Shown here: one piece after another, positions 45,478 to 55,981 of the stretch | How the letters are laid out: every line of letters begins with the position of its first letter | Position numbering within the stretch: position 1 is the stretch's first letter | Assembly (NCBI RefSeq): GCF_900109205.1 | Contig: NZ_FNZB01000001.1 | Coordinates: forward strand, 1,116,001-1,180,000 | Reading direction: 5' to 3' | Source of the DNA: Sphingomonas sp. OV641 | Lineage (GTDB): Bacteria; Pseudomonadota; Alphaproteobacteria; Sphingomonadales; Sphingomonadaceae | Length of the DNA stretch: 64,000 nucleotides | The notes under the pieces: generated by a model | Database searches by the model: none | Told to the model about the DNA's origin: nothing | Seen by the model: the letters and a program-made list of their open reading frames with translations, nothing else | Made by a program: the position numbers and the translations under genes

Positions 45478-48400
45478 GCTCCCTGCGGCGCCGGACCACG
45501 GTCCCGATCGCCCTCGCCGTCATCACGCTCGTCGCGCAGCGGCTCGTAATTGTTCACATTCTGGTCGCCCTCGTCGCCCTTCCCGTGGCCGAACAGCCGC
45601 GAGACGACGACGAAGAACATCGGCACCAGGAAGATCGCCAGCACCGTCGCCGACAGCATGCCGCCAACCACCGCGCGCCCGATCGCATTCTGTCCACCCG
45701 CACCAGCACCGGTCGAGATCGCCAGCGGCAGCACGCCGAAGATGAACGCAAGGCTGGTCATCAAGATTGGACGCAGACGCAGCCGAGCTGCTTCGATTGC
45801 CGCCTCGAACGGCCGCATCCCTTCGGCAATCCGCTCTTCGGCGAACTCGACGATCAGGATCGCGTTCTTCGCGGAGACGCCGATCGTGGTGATCAGGCCG
45901 ACCTGCAGGTAGATATCGTTGCTAAGGCCCGTGAGCGTCGCGGCAAGCAGCGCACCAATCACGCCGAGCGGCACCACCAGCATCACCGCGATCGGCACCG
46001 ACCAGCTCTCATAGAGCGCAGCAAGGCAGAGGAACACGATCAGCAGCGACAGGGCATAAAGCGCTGGTGCCTGACCACCCGACAATCGCTCCTCATAGGA
46101 CAGGCCCGTCCATTCAAGCGACGTGCCCGGCGGCAGCTTGGCCTGCATTTCCTCGATCGCCTCCATCGCGGTCCCGGTGGAAACGCCCTGCCCCGGCGAG
46201 CCCTGAAGCTGCATCGCGGGCTGGCCATTGTAGCGGGTCAGCGACACAGGTGCATTGGCCCATTCGATGGTCGAGAAGGCGGTGAACGGTACCATCTGGC
46301 CATCCGAACCGCGCACGTAGAAGGCGGCAAGGTCCTCGGGCTTCAGGCGATAGGGCGTATCCGCCTGAACATAGACGCGCTTCACGCGGCCACGATCGAT
46401 GAAGTCGTTGATGTACGATCCACCCCAGGCGGTCGCGATCGTCGAGTTGATCGTGCCGAGATCGAGCCCAAGCGCCCGTGCCTTGTCCTGATCGATGTCG
46501 ATCTTGAGCTGCGGCGCATCCTCCAGGCTGAGCGGCCGAACCTGCGCGACGCGCTGATCCTGCATGGTCATGCCCAGAAGCATGTTACGGGCCTGGGTGA
46601 GCTTCTCATGCCCGATCCCCGCCGTATCGACCAGCTGGAGGTCGAAGCCGGTAGCATTGCCCAGCTCCTGCACCGCCGGCGGCACCAGCGCGAAGATCAT
46701 GCCGTCGGTATATTGCGAGAAGGCACCCATGGCGCGTCCGGCGATCGCCTGCGCCTTGTTCTCGGCACCCTCGCGATCCTCCCAAGGTTTCAGACTGACG
46801 AAGGCGAGACCCGCGTTCTGGCCCTGGCCCGCGAAGCTGAAGCCGTTGATGGTGAACACTGATTGCACGCCTGGCTCCTTGAGGAACTGGCTGCGGATCA
46901 GATCCAGCCCCTTGTCGGTGCGCGCAGTGGTGGCGCCGGCCGGACCCTGCACCAGCGCGATCACAGTGCCCTGGTCCTCATCGGGGAGGAAGGCGCTGGG
47001 CAGGCGAACGAACAGGAACGCCATGATGCCGACGATCAGCGCATAGACCAGCATGGAGCGCTTCCAACTACGCGCGGTACGCTTGACGCCCTTCTCGTAC
47101 TTGGCCGTCCCCTTGTCGAAGGTCCGGTTGAACCAGCGGAAGAAGCGCGCGAAGATGCCGTTGCCCTGGTTCTTTTCCTTGGTGTGCGGCTTCAGGATCG
47201 TGGCGCACAGGGCGGGCGTCAGGATCAACGCGACCAGCACCGACAACACCATCGCCGAGACGATCGTGATCGAGAACTGGCGATAGATCACGCCCGTCGA
47301 ACCGCCGAAGAACGCCATCGGCAGGAACACCGCGGACAGCACCATGCCGATGCCGACCAGCGCGCCCGAGATCTCGTCCATCGACTTGCGCGCTGCGTCC
47401 TTGGGGCTCAGCCCCTCATCAACGATCAGTCGCTCGACATTTTCGACCACGACGATCGCGTCGTCGACCAACAAGCCGATGGCGAGCACCATGCCAAACA
47501 AGGTCAGCGTGTTGATCGAGTAACCGGCGGCCTGCATCACCGCAAAGGTACCGAGCAGCACCACTGGCACCGCAATGGTCGGGATGATCGTCGCGCGCCA
47601 GTTCTGCAGGAACAGGAACATGACGAGGAAGACGAGCACCACCGCCTCGACGAGCGTATGGATCACCTGCTCCACCGACAGGCGCACGAACGGCGTGGTG
47701 TCGAACGGATAGACGACCTTCACGTCGGCCGGAAAGCCCTTGGCGATCGACTCAACCTCGGCCTTCACCGCCTCCACAGTGTCCAGCGCATTGGCCCCCG
47801 CGGCGAGACGGACGCCGAAGCCCGATGCCGGCTTGCCGTTGAACTTCGTGTCGAAGCCGTAATTCTCCGCACCAAGCTCGATCCGCGCCACGTCACGCAG
47901 GCGAACCACCGCGCCGTCAGCATTGGTCTTCAGCCGGATCGCACCGAATTCCTCGGGCGTCTGCAGGCGCGACTGCACCGAGACGGTCGCATTGAGCATC
48001 TGCTCCTTGGGTGCTGGCTGCGCACCGATCTGGCCGGCAGAGACCTGCGCGTTCTGCGCCTGTACCGCGCTCGACACATCGGCGATCGTCAGCTGATAAT
48101 TGTTGAGCTTGAGCGGATCGACCCAGATACGCATCGCATATTGCGAGCCGAAGATCTGTAGCTCGCCCACGCCGTTGACGCGGCTGACCGGATCCTGAAG
48201 TCGCGAGACGACCATGTCGGACAAGTCGGTGATCGAGTGCGAGCCGTCCTGCGAATAGAGGCCCACGATCACCAGAAAGCTGGCGGCCGACTTCTGCACC
48301 TGAATGCCCTGCTGCTGCACTTCCTGTGGCAGCAGCGGCGTCGCCGCCTGCAGCTTGTTCTGTACCTGCACCTGCGCGATGTCAGGATCGGTGCCTTGTT

Positions 48401-48683
48401 CGAACGTCAGCGTGATGGTGAGCACGCCCGACGAGGACGAAGACGAAGAGAAGTAACGCAGATTGTCGATGCCGCGAAGCTGCTGCTCGATGATCTGCGT
48501 CGTGGTGCGTTCAAGCGTGTTGGCGTCGGCACCGGGATAGGTTGCGGTGATCGACACCGTTGGCGGCGCGATCTCCGGGAACTGGGCGACGGGAAGCGAG
48601 CGGATGGCAATGGCGCCAGCCAGCATCAGGACGATGGCGATCACCCATGCGAAGATGGGTCGATCGATGAAATAGCGTGCCAT
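45474..48683 (-). CDS. RND multidrug efflux permease (HAE1 family)
   Basis: 1069 residues, the usual size. It begins [26 protein letters not shown] and shows the proton-relay and substrate-pocket landmarks of AcrB/MexB-like pumps: [14 protein letters not shown] in TM4 (Asp pair), the central TM10 region, and [15 protein letters not shown] in the porter domain. A hydrophobe/amphiphile pump of the inner membrane, working with the adaptor and outer channel beside it. Probably expels drugs, bile-like or detergent-like compounds; substrate unknown. Confidence 0.96.
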   Translation of the reverse strand: MARYFIDRPIFAWVIAIVLMLAGAIAIRSLPVAQFPEIAPPTVSITATYPGADANTLERTTTQIIEQQLRGIDNLRYFSSSSSSSGVLTITLTFEQGTDPDIAQVQVQNKLQAATPLLPQEVQQQGIQVQKSAASFLVIVGLYSQDGSHSITDLSDMVVSRLQDPVSRVNGVGELQIFGSQYAMRIWVDPLKLNNYQLTIADVSSAVQAQNAQVSAGQIGAQPAPKEQMLNATVSVQSRLQTPEEFGAIRLKTNADGAVVRLRDVARIELGAENYGFDTKFNGKPASGFGVRLAAGANALDTVEAVKAEVESIAKGFPADVKVVYPFDTTPFVRLSVEQVIHTLVEAVVLVFLVMFLFLQNWRATIIPTIAVPVVLLGTFAVMQAAGYSINTLTLFGMVLAIGLLVDDAIVVVENVERLIVDEGLSPKDAARKSMDEISGALVGIGMVLSAVFLPMAFFGGSTGVIYRQFSITIVSAMVLSVLVALILTPALCATILKPHTKEKNQGNGIFARFFRWFNRTFDKGTAKYEKGVKRTARSWKRSMLVYALIVGIMAFLFVRLPSAFLPDEDQGTVIALVQGPAGATTARTDKGLDLIRSQFLKEPGVQSVFTINGFSFAGQGQNAGLAFVSLKPWEDREGAENKAQAIAGRAMGAFSQYTDGMIFALVPPAVQELGNATGFDLQLVDTAGIGHEKLTQARNMLLGMTMQDQRVAQVRPLSLEDAPQLKIDIDQDKARALGLDLGTINSTIATAWGGSYINDFIDRGRVKRVYVQADTPYRLKPEDLAAFYVRGSDGQMVPFTAFSTIEWANAPVSLTRYNGQPAMQLQGSPGQGVSTGTAMEAIEEMQAKLPPGTSLEWTGLSYEERLSGGQAPALYALSLLIVFLCLAALYESWSVPIAVMLVVPLGVIGALLAATLTGLSNDIYLQVGLITTIGVSAKNAILIVEFAEERIAEGMRPFEAAIEAARLRLRPILMTSLAFIFGVLPLAISTGAGAGGQNAIGRAVVGGMLSATVLAIFLVPMFFVVVSRLFGHGKGDEGDQNVNNYEPLRDERDDGEGDRDRGPAPQGA

Positions 48684-48689
48684 CTGGGA

Positions 48690-49958
48690 TTACTTCGCCT
48701 GTGCCTGGCTGCCCTGCCCAGGCTGCCCCTGACCGCCCTGGCCCTGACCACCCTGGCCCTGACCGCCCTGCGCCTGGCCCGCGCCGGGCTGACCGCCCTG
48801 CCCGGCCGCGGGCTTGGCATTGGGGTTCCATGGCTTGGGATTCACGGCCGCGCCTGGTCGCAGCATGCCGCCGCCGCCTTCCACGATCACCCGGTCGCCG
48901 GCCTTCAGCCCGCTCGTGACCAGCCAGTTCTCGCCAATCGTCCGGTCTGCCTTGAGCACGCGCTGCTCGACCTTGTTGCCCTGGCCGACGACCAGCGTCG
49001 TGGGCTCGCCCCGCTCGTTGCGGGTGACCGCACGCTGCGGCACGAGCAGGCCGTCAGCCTGCGTTCCTTCGACCAACTCGGCGCGCACGTACATGCCGGG
49101 GAGCAGCAGGCCACGAGGATTGTCGAACAGGGCCCGGATGGTCTGCGTTCCCGTTGCCGGATCAACCGTCACGTCCGCGAACTGCAGCGTACCTTCGATG
49201 GGGTAAAGCGAGCCGTCCTCGAGCCGCAGGCGCACGCGCGCGGCTCCGCCGCCGCGCGACAGATCACCTGCCGCGATCGACTGTCGCAGGCGAAGCAGGT
49301 CCGCGCTTGATTGCGGCACGTCAACATAGATCGGGTCGAGCCGCTGGATCGTCGTCAGCGCCGTAGTCTGCCCGGAAGTCACCAGCGCGCCGGTGGTCGC
49401 CAGCGCGCGGCCAATACGGCCGGAGATCGGCGCGCGCACAGTGGTGCGCTCGAGATCGATCTGCGCGGTTCGCAGCGCAGCCTGCTGGGCAGCGACATCC
49501 GCCTGCGCCTGCTGCGCCGACGTGATCGCATTCTCATATTCCTGGCGCGCGATCGCGTTGATCTTGACCAACTCGCCATAGCGCCGCTGGAGCGCCGCGC
49601 TCGACGCGATTGCAGCCCGCGCGCGGGCCAGGGCGGCGCGAGCGCTCGCAACGGCCGCAATGTACGGCTGCTGGTCGATGCGGAACAGCGGCTGGCCGCG
49701 GCGCACGTAATCGCCTTCCTTGAACAGCCGATCGACGATCAGGCCGTTTACCTGCGGGCGCACCTCAGACGTCTCATAGGGCGCGGTGCGCCCCGGCAAG
49801 GTCGTCGTCAGCGTTACCGCCTGCGGCTGCACCGTGACATAGCCAACTGGAGGTGGGCCCGCCTGCTGCTGCGCTTGCTGGGCTTGATCGTTCTGCCCCC
49901 CGCACGCGGAAACGGAGGCCAGCAGCAGCGCCGTGAGCGCGACCCTCTTGAATGACAT
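48690..49958 (-). CDS. RND efflux periplasmic adaptor
   Basis: 422 residues. The start at 49958 gives MSFKRVALTALLLASVSACG, a lipoprotein signal (VSAC). The hairpin, lipoyl and beta-barrel domains follow: VRPQVNGLIVDRLFKEGDYVRRGQPLFRID is the lipoyl half, RRYGELVKINAIARQEYENAI the coiled hairpin. A Gly/Gln-rich tail (about residues 386-422) is unusual. It bridges the permease and outer membrane channel. First gene of the operon, divergent from a TetR regulator. Confidence 0.95.
   Translation of the reverse strand: MSFKRVALTALLLASVSACGGQNDQAQQAQQQAGPPPVGYVTVQPQAVTLTTTLPGRTAPYETSEVRPQVNGLIVDRLFKEGDYVRRGQPLFRIDQQPYIAAVASARAALARARAAIASSAALQRRYGELVKINAIARQEYENAITSAQQAQADVAAQQAALRTAQIDLERTTVRAPISGRIGRALATTGALVTSGQTTALTTIQRLDPIYVDVPQSSADLLRLRQSIAAGDLSRGGGAARVRLRLEDGSLYPIEGTLQFADVTVDPATGTQTIRALFDNPRGLLLPGMYVRAELVEGTQADGLLVPQRAVTRNERGEPTTLVVGQGNKVEQRVLKADRTIGENWLVTSGLKAGDRVIVEGGGGMLRPGAAVNPKPWNPNAKPAAGQGGQPGAGQAQGGQGQGGQGQGGQGQPGQGSQAQAK
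48700..48800 (-). repeat. Gly-Gln repeat tail of the adaptor gene
   Basis: A CCCTGACCG/CCACCCTGG-type repeat encodes GQGG-like units at the C-terminus of the adaptor protein. Likely an unstructured periplasmic tail and a site of length variation. Confidence 0.65.
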
Positions 49959-49975
49959 ATTGTTCTCTGTGATAT

Positions 49976-49995
49976 GTGAGTGATCGTTCACTCAC
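49976..49995. promoter_or_regulatory. Palindromic operator between RND operon and TetR gene
   Basis: GTGAGTGA-TCGT-TCACTCAC, an 8-base inverted repeat with a 4-base centre. It lies 18 bases upstream of the adaptor start and at or near the tetR start, where a TetR dimer would repress both directions. Confidence 0.75.
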
Positions 49996-50675
49996 GTTTG
50001 CTGCTACTGCGAACTGGGCGAAGCGTCAAGCACGGGAGACGAACCATCAACGAGTGCAGCACCGCCCCGCCAAGTGCGCGCACTGGCCGGGCAAACGCAC
50101 GACGTGAGAACTTGATCCAAGCGGCGCGCGATGCGTTCGCCGCCCATGGTTTTGATGGCACCGGCATCGCTCAGATCGCACAGGCATCAGGCGTTGCCGT
50201 CGGGCAAATCTATCGCGATTTCGCCAACAAGGAGGCGATCGTGGCGGCCATTGTCGAGAGAGACCTCGAAGAGTTTCTCTCGGAGAGCGGCCTATGCGCG
50301 GCCAACAACAGCGGGCATCCTGAAGCGGTACGCAAATGGATCCGGGATTTCGTCGCTTGTGAGGAGCGAGGCGATGGTGGACGGCTGTTTGCGGAAATCA
50401 TGGCGGAGGCATCGCGCAACGAACGAATCGGCGAAATTGCCCGCGGGTTGCAGAGAAGGATGCATTGCGCGCTTACGACTGCCTTGCAGTCACTTGTCCC
50501 GACCAGCGTCAGGCTTGAGCGATGTGAACGGGTAGCCGAAATGATCCACACCATTGCGTTCGGTGTCTTTCAGCGTCGCACCATAGACCCCAACTATCCC
50601 CCTGCGGCGGCAATCAACATGCTGATGGACTGCATCGATACCGCGATCGACCATTTGCAGCGCGAAGCAGGCTAG
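49980..50675 (+). CDS. TetR family transcriptional regulator
   Basis: About 231 residues as drawn from a GTG at 49980; the true start may be later, since TetR proteins usually begin 10-20 residues before the helix-turn-helix and the first 30 residues here are unlike the family and overlap the operator. The DNA-binding domain is NLIQAARDAFAAHGFDGTGIAQIAQASGVAVGQIYRDFANKEAIVAAIVE. The C-terminal ligand domain is about residues 100-225. It is probably the local repressor of the RND operon, released by a pump substrate. Confidence 0.88.
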   Translation: MIVHSRLLLLRTGRSVKHGRRTINECSTAPPSARTGRANARRENLIQAARDAFAAHGFDGTGIAQIAQASGVAVGQIYRDFANKEAIVAAIVERDLEEFLSESGLCAANNSGHPEAVRKWIRDFVACEERGDGGRLFAEIMAEASRNERIGEIARGLQRRMHCALTTALQSLVPTSVRLERCERVAEMIHTIAFGVFQRRTIDPNYPPAAAINMLMDCIDTAIDHLQREAG

Positions 50676-50700
50676 CTCGCCCTCACCCGCGACCGAATGT

Positions 50701-52746
50701 TCACTGCCGTATGCGCAGTCCAATCCAAAGCGTTCGGGGCGTGGCTCGCTCCACCACGCCAACACCGCTGATGCCTGCCTCCACTTGCTCGTCCAGCAGG
50801 TTCTCGCCGCGCAGCTCCATGGCGACACCAGGCATGAGCGGCGCAGCCAGATACGCGTCGACCGTCGTTGCCGGTGCGAGCTCCCGGCCATTCTGGTCGT
50901 CCTCGAACTGGCGAGCGACATGCCGCAAGGTAGCTGACGCCGTCCATCTACCGCTTCGCATGCCAAGCGTGCCCGACACCTGATCCAATGGGGTTTGAGC
51001 TGGCCTGAGATCATCCAGCGTTACGGCCAAACCTGTCGCCTCCACCCGCGGATCGACGTGGCTCCACGAAGCCAGGGCAAACACCGGCCCGGCCTGCCAC
51101 CTTGCATCCAGCTCGAAGCCTTTCGACTCAATCGCATCGAGATTCTGCCTGACGCGGTATGTTCCGGCCACGAAGCCAACACCCGGGAACGTTCCCGGCC
51201 CGACGCCGGCGGTGACGTTCGAGATGGCGTCTTCCAGACGATTCCAGAAGACCGTTGCACTGAACGAAATGTCGGCGGTGGGAGCGATCGTGACACCACC
51301 GTCGACGCCACTCAGCTGCTCGGGTTTCAGCAAGGCGTTTGCAGCGGTCGCATCAGCGCCGACGCGGAACGGCCGGTAGAGTTCATTCAGCGTCGGCAAG
51401 CGCCACCCGCGATAGGCGCTCGCGCGGAGCGTGATGTCCTTGGAAGCGGCGAATGCCACTCCAGCCCGCCCGGTCCATTCCGTGCCGGTTCGATCTTCGA
51501 ACTGCGCGTCGGTGAGTGGCACGCCGGTCGCCAAGGTATATTCGTTCAAACGCCCATCGGCGATCCGCCATCGATCGACGCGACCGCCCAACGTCAGCGT
51601 CCAATCACCCGCCGTCACCGCGCCGTCGATGAACAGACCCAACGTACGACTGTTCCCGCCGGCGATCCGCCGCCGCGTCGGTGAGCCGTCGACAAAGGTG
51701 TAGTTTTCCTGTGTCCGCCCTTCGACATCCCGCCAATCCATGCCAAGCCGCAGATCACGCCCCGGGCCAACAGGAGGCACGATTTCGAAGCGAGCGCCCA
51801 CTCCGGTTGCAGGAGTGTTATATTGATCCAGGGTCTGCGTGGCGCTCGCCCGGTCTGCTGGCACGCTGGCGAACTGCGACGCGAAGGCCCGGGTCTGAAG
51901 ATAGGCAAGTGCCGAATAGCCCCATCTTCCCCGTCCGACCAGCCGAACACTGGCATCAGCCCCCTCGCTACGATTTGCCGTAAAGGCCGTGCCACGCTCA
52001 CGCCGATCGGTGAAGGCGCTGAGGTTTGCTTGCAGCTCCGTATCAGGCGAGAGTCGAAGTCCCCCTCTCACCGCTCCCGATGCCTGCTCGTAACCGGCAG
52101 GCCGATCCGCCGCGCCGCGCGCTTCCGCGATCGTCGGCACGAAGCCATCGCCGCGCGAATAGGCAGCCGACAGCGTTGCAAAGCCAACACCGGCCAACAT
52201 CGTGCCGGACGCTTGCGCATCAAGGGAGTCGCGGCTTCCATAAGCAAGCGAGCCGGCGATGCCCGGCTGCTCACGCGGATCGGCGCTTTCCAGCTCCACC
52301 GTACCGGCGAGCGCTCCGGGACCGAAATAACCACTACCGCCGCCGCGCGACACTCTGATCCGGCCGATCCGATCCGTGGCATAAGCGGGAAAAGGCACCC
52401 ACCCGCCGAACGGATCCGTTTGCGGGACACCGTCGAAAATCAGCAAGGCCCGGCTGGATGCATTGCCGCCGATACCGCGCAAGGAAATGCCCTGGCTGGT
52501 CGGGTTCGCCGACCGGGAGTCCGAGCGTCGGAACTGCTGTAGGCCGGCGACGTCCGCAAGCACGCTTTCCAGCCGATCGCTTGCGTTCGCCGAAATACGG
52601 TCGGCATCTATCGTCACCACGCTCGCCACGCGGTCCCCGGCTCGATCCTCAAGGCCTCGGCCCGTCACGATGATGTCCGGCGCGGTTTGCGCCAAAGCGG
52701 GAGTAGCAAGAAGCAAGGCGCCGAACGCACTGAGTCGAAAGGTCAT
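50701..52746 (-). CDS. TonB-dependent receptor
   Basis: 681 residues. Signal peptide (LSAFGALLLATPALAQ), plug domain (about 30-145: GISLRGIGGNASSRALLIFDGVPQTDPFGGW) and a 22-strand barrel with repeated aromatic beta strands. It imports a chelated or large substrate with TonB energy; BtuB-like plug features are present but no cofactor riboswitch lies upstream, and the ligand is unknown. Located between tetR and the trehalose operon, on its own strand. Confidence 0.94.
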   Translation of the reverse strand: MTFRLSAFGALLLATPALAQTAPDIIVTGRGLEDRAGDRVASVVTIDADRISANASDRLESVLADVAGLQQFRRSDSRSANPTSQGISLRGIGGNASSRALLIFDGVPQTDPFGGWVPFPAYATDRIGRIRVSRGGGSGYFGPGALAGTVELESADPREQPGIAGSLAYGSRDSLDAQASGTMLAGVGFATLSAAYSRGDGFVPTIAEARGAADRPAGYEQASGAVRGGLRLSPDTELQANLSAFTDRRERGTAFTANRSEGADASVRLVGRGRWGYSALAYLQTRAFASQFASVPADRASATQTLDQYNTPATGVGARFEIVPPVGPGRDLRLGMDWRDVEGRTQENYTFVDGSPTRRRIAGGNSRTLGLFIDGAVTAGDWTLTLGGRVDRWRIADGRLNEYTLATGVPLTDAQFEDRTGTEWTGRAGVAFAASKDITLRASAYRGWRLPTLNELYRPFRVGADATAANALLKPEQLSGVDGGVTIAPTADISFSATVFWNRLEDAISNVTAGVGPGTFPGVGFVAGTYRVRQNLDAIESKGFELDARWQAGPVFALASWSHVDPRVEATGLAVTLDDLRPAQTPLDQVSGTLGMRSGRWTASATLRHVARQFEDDQNGRELAPATTVDAYLAAPLMPGVAMELRGENLLDEQVEAGISGVGVVERATPRTLWIGLRIRQ

Positions 52747-52805
52747 ATGGCGCCTTGCCTACGACGCGCCGGTCAGCGCAAGCCATACCTCCAGGCATTC
52801 ATGAG

Positions 52806-54188
52806 CTAAGCGTGGTTCAACTCCACGGCTGCAAGCGCATCCGTGAAACGGCGACGCCACCAGATCACATCCTCACGGCAAACATTGTCGTACATCTTGC
52901 GCCAGCGTGCGATCCTTTCATCGCGCGGCATGGCCAGCGCCTGCTCGATCGCGTCCGCCAGTTCGTCCGGGCTATACGGATTGATCAACAACGCCTCGCC
53001 AAGCTGTTCCGCAGCGCCGGCAAATCGCGACAAGATCAATACGCCCGGATCGTCAGGATCCTGCGCCGCGACAAATTCCTTGGCCACGAGGTTCATCCCG
53101 TCGCGCAGCGGCGTGACAAGCGCGACGCGCGCCGCGCGGTACACGCCGGCAAGAACATCCCGCGGCAAACCCCGGTTCACATAGCGAAGCGGAACCCAGT
53201 CGATTTCCGCAAAGGCGCCATTGATGCGGCCGGAAAGCGCGTCCAGTGTCGCGCGGATCTCTTGGTAGCTCTGAACCGTCGCACGCGAGGGCGGCGCGAT
53301 CTGCAACAACGACACATTGGTGCGCTGATCGGGTCGCGTTTCCAGGAAGCGCTGATAGCCGTTGAACCGCTCTTCGATGCCTTTCGAATAATCGAGCCGG
53401 TCCACACCGACGATCAGATCACGCCCGCTGACGCTTTCGACCATGCGGGACAGTGTCGTTGCCGCCTTGTCGCCGTTCGCTGCGGCTATGAACTCGCTTG
53501 CATCGATGCCGATCGGGCAAGCAATGGCCTTGATGGTGCGACCTCCTACCGTGACCTCGTCATTGGGCCCGATGGTGCCGTCCATCTCCCGCTCAACATA
53601 GTCGTGAAACGTCTCGAGCCACTCCCGCGTCTGGAAGCCGACGACGTCATAAGCGAACAAAGCCTCCACCAATCGCCGATGCTCCGGCAAGGCGATCAGC
53701 AACCGCGTCGGCGGCCAGGGTATATGGAGAAAAAATCCCAGTCGGTTCCTCACACCCCTCTGCCTCAGCATCCAGCCAAGCGGCACCATGTGATAGTCGT
53801 GAACCCAAACCAGATCCTCGGGCTCGATGTGCGGGCTGATAACCTCGCTGAACAGGCGGTTGACCCGCTCATAACCGCCCTGGAAGTCGCGCTCGAACTC
53901 AGTCAGACCCAGCCTGTAGTGGAACAGGGGCCAGAGCGTGCGATTGGCATAGCCGTCGTAATATTCCTCGACATCCTGCTCCGGCAGATCGATCGTCGCA
54001 GAGGTTACGCCATCATAGGTCTCGAACCGCAGTTCACCCGTGTCGCCGGTGTTGCCGGACCATCCGAACCAGATACCGTCCGCTTCGCGCAGGGCAGCGG
54101 TCAGCGCGACCGCCAGCCCACCCTGCGCGCTTGGTTGTTCCGCAGTGGGCGCCGACACCCGGTTCGATATGACGATCAGGCGGCTCAT
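52806..54188 (-). CDS. otsA: Trehalose-6-phosphate synthase
   Basis: 460 residues of the GT20 family, joining UDP-glucose and glucose-6-phosphate to trehalose-6-phosphate. The start at 54188 gives MSRLIVISNRVSAP; GLAVAL and WFGWSGNTG follow, then DLVWVHDYHMVPLGWMLRQRG, FFLHIPWPP and GVDRLDYSKGIEERFNGYQRFLE. It overlaps the stop of the GH15 gene by four bases. Third gene of the otsB-GH15-otsA unit. Confidence 0.96.
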   Translation of the reverse strand: MSRLIVISNRVSAPTAEQPSAQGGLAVALTAALREADGIWFGWSGNTGDTGELRFETYDGVTSATIDLPEQDVEEYYDGYANRTLWPLFHYRLGLTEFERDFQGGYERVNRLFSEVISPHIEPEDLVWVHDYHMVPLGWMLRQRGVRNRLGFFLHIPWPPTRLLIALPEHRRLVEALFAYDVVGFQTREWLETFHDYVEREMDGTIGPNDEVTVGGRTIKAIACPIGIDASEFIAAANGDKAATTLSRMVESVSGRDLIVGVDRLDYSKGIEERFNGYQRFLETRPDQRTNVSLLQIAPPSRATVQSYQEIRATLDALSGRINGAFAEIDWVPLRYVNRGLPRDVLAGVYRAARVALVTPLRDGMNLVAKEFVAAQDPDDPGVLILSRFAGAAEQLGEALLINPYSPDELADAIEQALAMPRDERIARWRKMYDNVCREDVIWWRRRFTDALAAVELNHA

Positions 54189-55981
54189 CGGATCGCGCTC
54201 CAGGGCTTGCTCAGCAACACCGCGCAATTGATGACACCGACCAACGAATAGGTCTGCGGGTAATTGCCCCATAGCTCACCAGTGACGGGATCGATGTCTT
54301 CGGACAGCAGGCCGGCGGGCGTACGCCGCGACAGCATCTCTTCAAACAGCTCGCGTGCGTCAGCGTCCCGGCCGGTAAAGTGCAGGGCCTCGATCAGCCA
54401 GAAGGTGCAGACGTTGAAGGCAGTATGAGGCAGACCGAAATCGTCCTCGGTGGCGTAACGCAACATGTGCGATCCGCGCCTCAGCCCGCCTTCGACTGCA
54501 TTGAGCGTGGACTGGAAACGTGGATCATCGGGCGCCAGGAACCGAAGGTCGAGCAGCTGCAGAAGGCTGGCATCAAGATCGTCGCCGCCGAACGTCGCCG
54601 ACATCCTTTGCGTCTCAGGCCGCCAGGCTGCCTCCTCAATGCGCGCCCGCATGATGTTCGCCCGGTCACGCCAGAAGATCGCCCGCTCGAAAAACCCCAG
54701 AGCCTGCGCACCATTCGCCAGCCGATCACAGGCGGCCCAGCACATCGCCGCCGAATAGGTGTGCACGTGACTTTTGGTCCGCAGCTCCCACAAACCCGCA
54801 TCCGGCTTGTCGAACTTCTCCCAGGCGCGCTCACCCACCGGTTCGAGCGCCTCAAAATCGTCTCGGTCCGCTACGCGCAGCAAGCGATGATCAAAGAAGG
54901 CTTGTGCGTTCGACAGGACGATCTGCCCGTAGGCGTCGTGCTGGATCTGCTCATATGCCTGATTGCCGACGCGCACTGGCCCCATGCCGCGGTAACCGTT
55001 GAGAGCCGGAGCCTCGCGTTCAACCAGCGTCGCCTCACCACCAACGCCGTACAACGGCTGAATATGGCCATCCTTTGCATTGTCGACGATGTTGCGGAGA
55101 TATTCGAGATAGCTCTCCAGGACGTCGAGCGCACCAAGACGGTTCAAGGCCTGAACCGTGTAATAAGCGTCGCGTACCCAGCAGTAGCGATAATCCCAGT
55201 TCCGCTGCGAATCCGCATGTTCAGGGATGGAAGTCGTCAGCGCAGCGACGATCGCGCCCGTTTCCTCGTGCTGGCAAAGCTTCAGGGTGATAGCCGAGCG
55301 GATTACGGCTTCCTGCCACTCGTACGGAGTGGCCAGGCTGCGCACCCAATGCTGCCATTCCTCAATGGTGCGATCGAGCATGTTCTCGAGCGACACGGCA
55401 ATGTCGTCAGCAAAACTTTCATCCGGCCCCATGAAGAAGTAAAGCGGTCGTTCGACCCTGAACATGCGCTCGTCTTCGATCCACCCGACCGGCGCCGTGG
55501 TGGACAGGCGAACGACGCTGTCATCCAGGAGATACCGAATGTGATTGGAGCCGCGGGTAGTATCCGCCTGCCCCTCACCCCAGTTCGTCGCCGGTCGCAA
55601 TCGGATGCGCACTCGCGGGCTGCCCGCCACAGGCCGAACGATGCGAACGAATGCGACCGGACGATATTTGCGGCCGTTACGCGTAAAGCGCGGGCAGAAG
55701 TCTATTACCTCGATCGCGCTTCCATTCTCGTCCTCGTGACGCGTGACCAGGATGGGGGTGTTTCGAATATAGTGCTGCTTCGTTTCCCGCAGGCGATCGA
55801 TATCGATCTCCCAGAAACCGAAGGCATCATCTCCGGCCGGTGGCTTGTCATCAAGCAGCGAACAGAATGCAGGATCGCCGTCCACCCGCGGCAGGCAGCC
55901 CCATACAAAGCGGCCCGCACGATCCACCAACGCTGAAACCTGGCAGTTTCCGATCGGCCAAAGATCCATTGTCGCCGTCAT
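54185..55981 (-). CDS. Glycoside hydrolase family 15 protein
   Basis: 598 residues, glucoamylase-like fold. MDLWPIGNCQVSALVDRAGRFVWGCLPRVDGDPAF opens the family; RNWDYRYCWVRDAYYTVQAL and AYEQIQHDAYGQIVLS carry the catalytic-cleft residues. Members in trehalose clusters act as trehalase or glucan hydrolases; the activity here is not fixed by sequence alone. It overlaps otsB and otsA by four bases each, so it is coexpressed with trehalose synthesis. I took the ATG at 55981 as start. Confidence 0.9.
   Translation of the reverse strand: MTATMDLWPIGNCQVSALVDRAGRFVWGCLPRVDGDPAFCSLLDDKPPAGDDAFGFWEIDIDRLRETKQHYIRNTPILVTRHEDENGSAIEVIDFCPRFTRNGRKYRPVAFVRIVRPVAGSPRVRIRLRPATNWGEGQADTTRGSNHIRYLLDDSVVRLSTTAPVGWIEDERMFRVERPLYFFMGPDESFADDIAVSLENMLDRTIEEWQHWVRSLATPYEWQEAVIRSAITLKLCQHEETGAIVAALTTSIPEHADSQRNWDYRYCWVRDAYYTVQALNRLGALDVLESYLEYLRNIVDNAKDGHIQPLYGVGGEATLVEREAPALNGYRGMGPVRVGNQAYEQIQHDAYGQIVLSNAQAFFDHRLLRVADRDDFEALEPVGERAWEKFDKPDAGLWELRTKSHVHTYSAAMCWAACDRLANGAQALGFFERAIFWRDRANIMRARIEEAAWRPETQRMSATFGGDDLDASLLQLLDLRFLAPDDPRFQSTLNAVEGGLRRGSHMLRYATEDDFGLPHTAFNVCTFWLIEALHFTGRDADARELFEEMLSRRTPAGLLSEDIDPVTGELWGNYPQTYSLVGVINCAVLLSKPWSAIR

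Noticed and set aside
46863..48161. 432-residue plus-strand frame opposite the RND permease
   Set aside because: Shadow frame; composition is His/Arg/Asp-rich as expected from reversed GC-rich codons.
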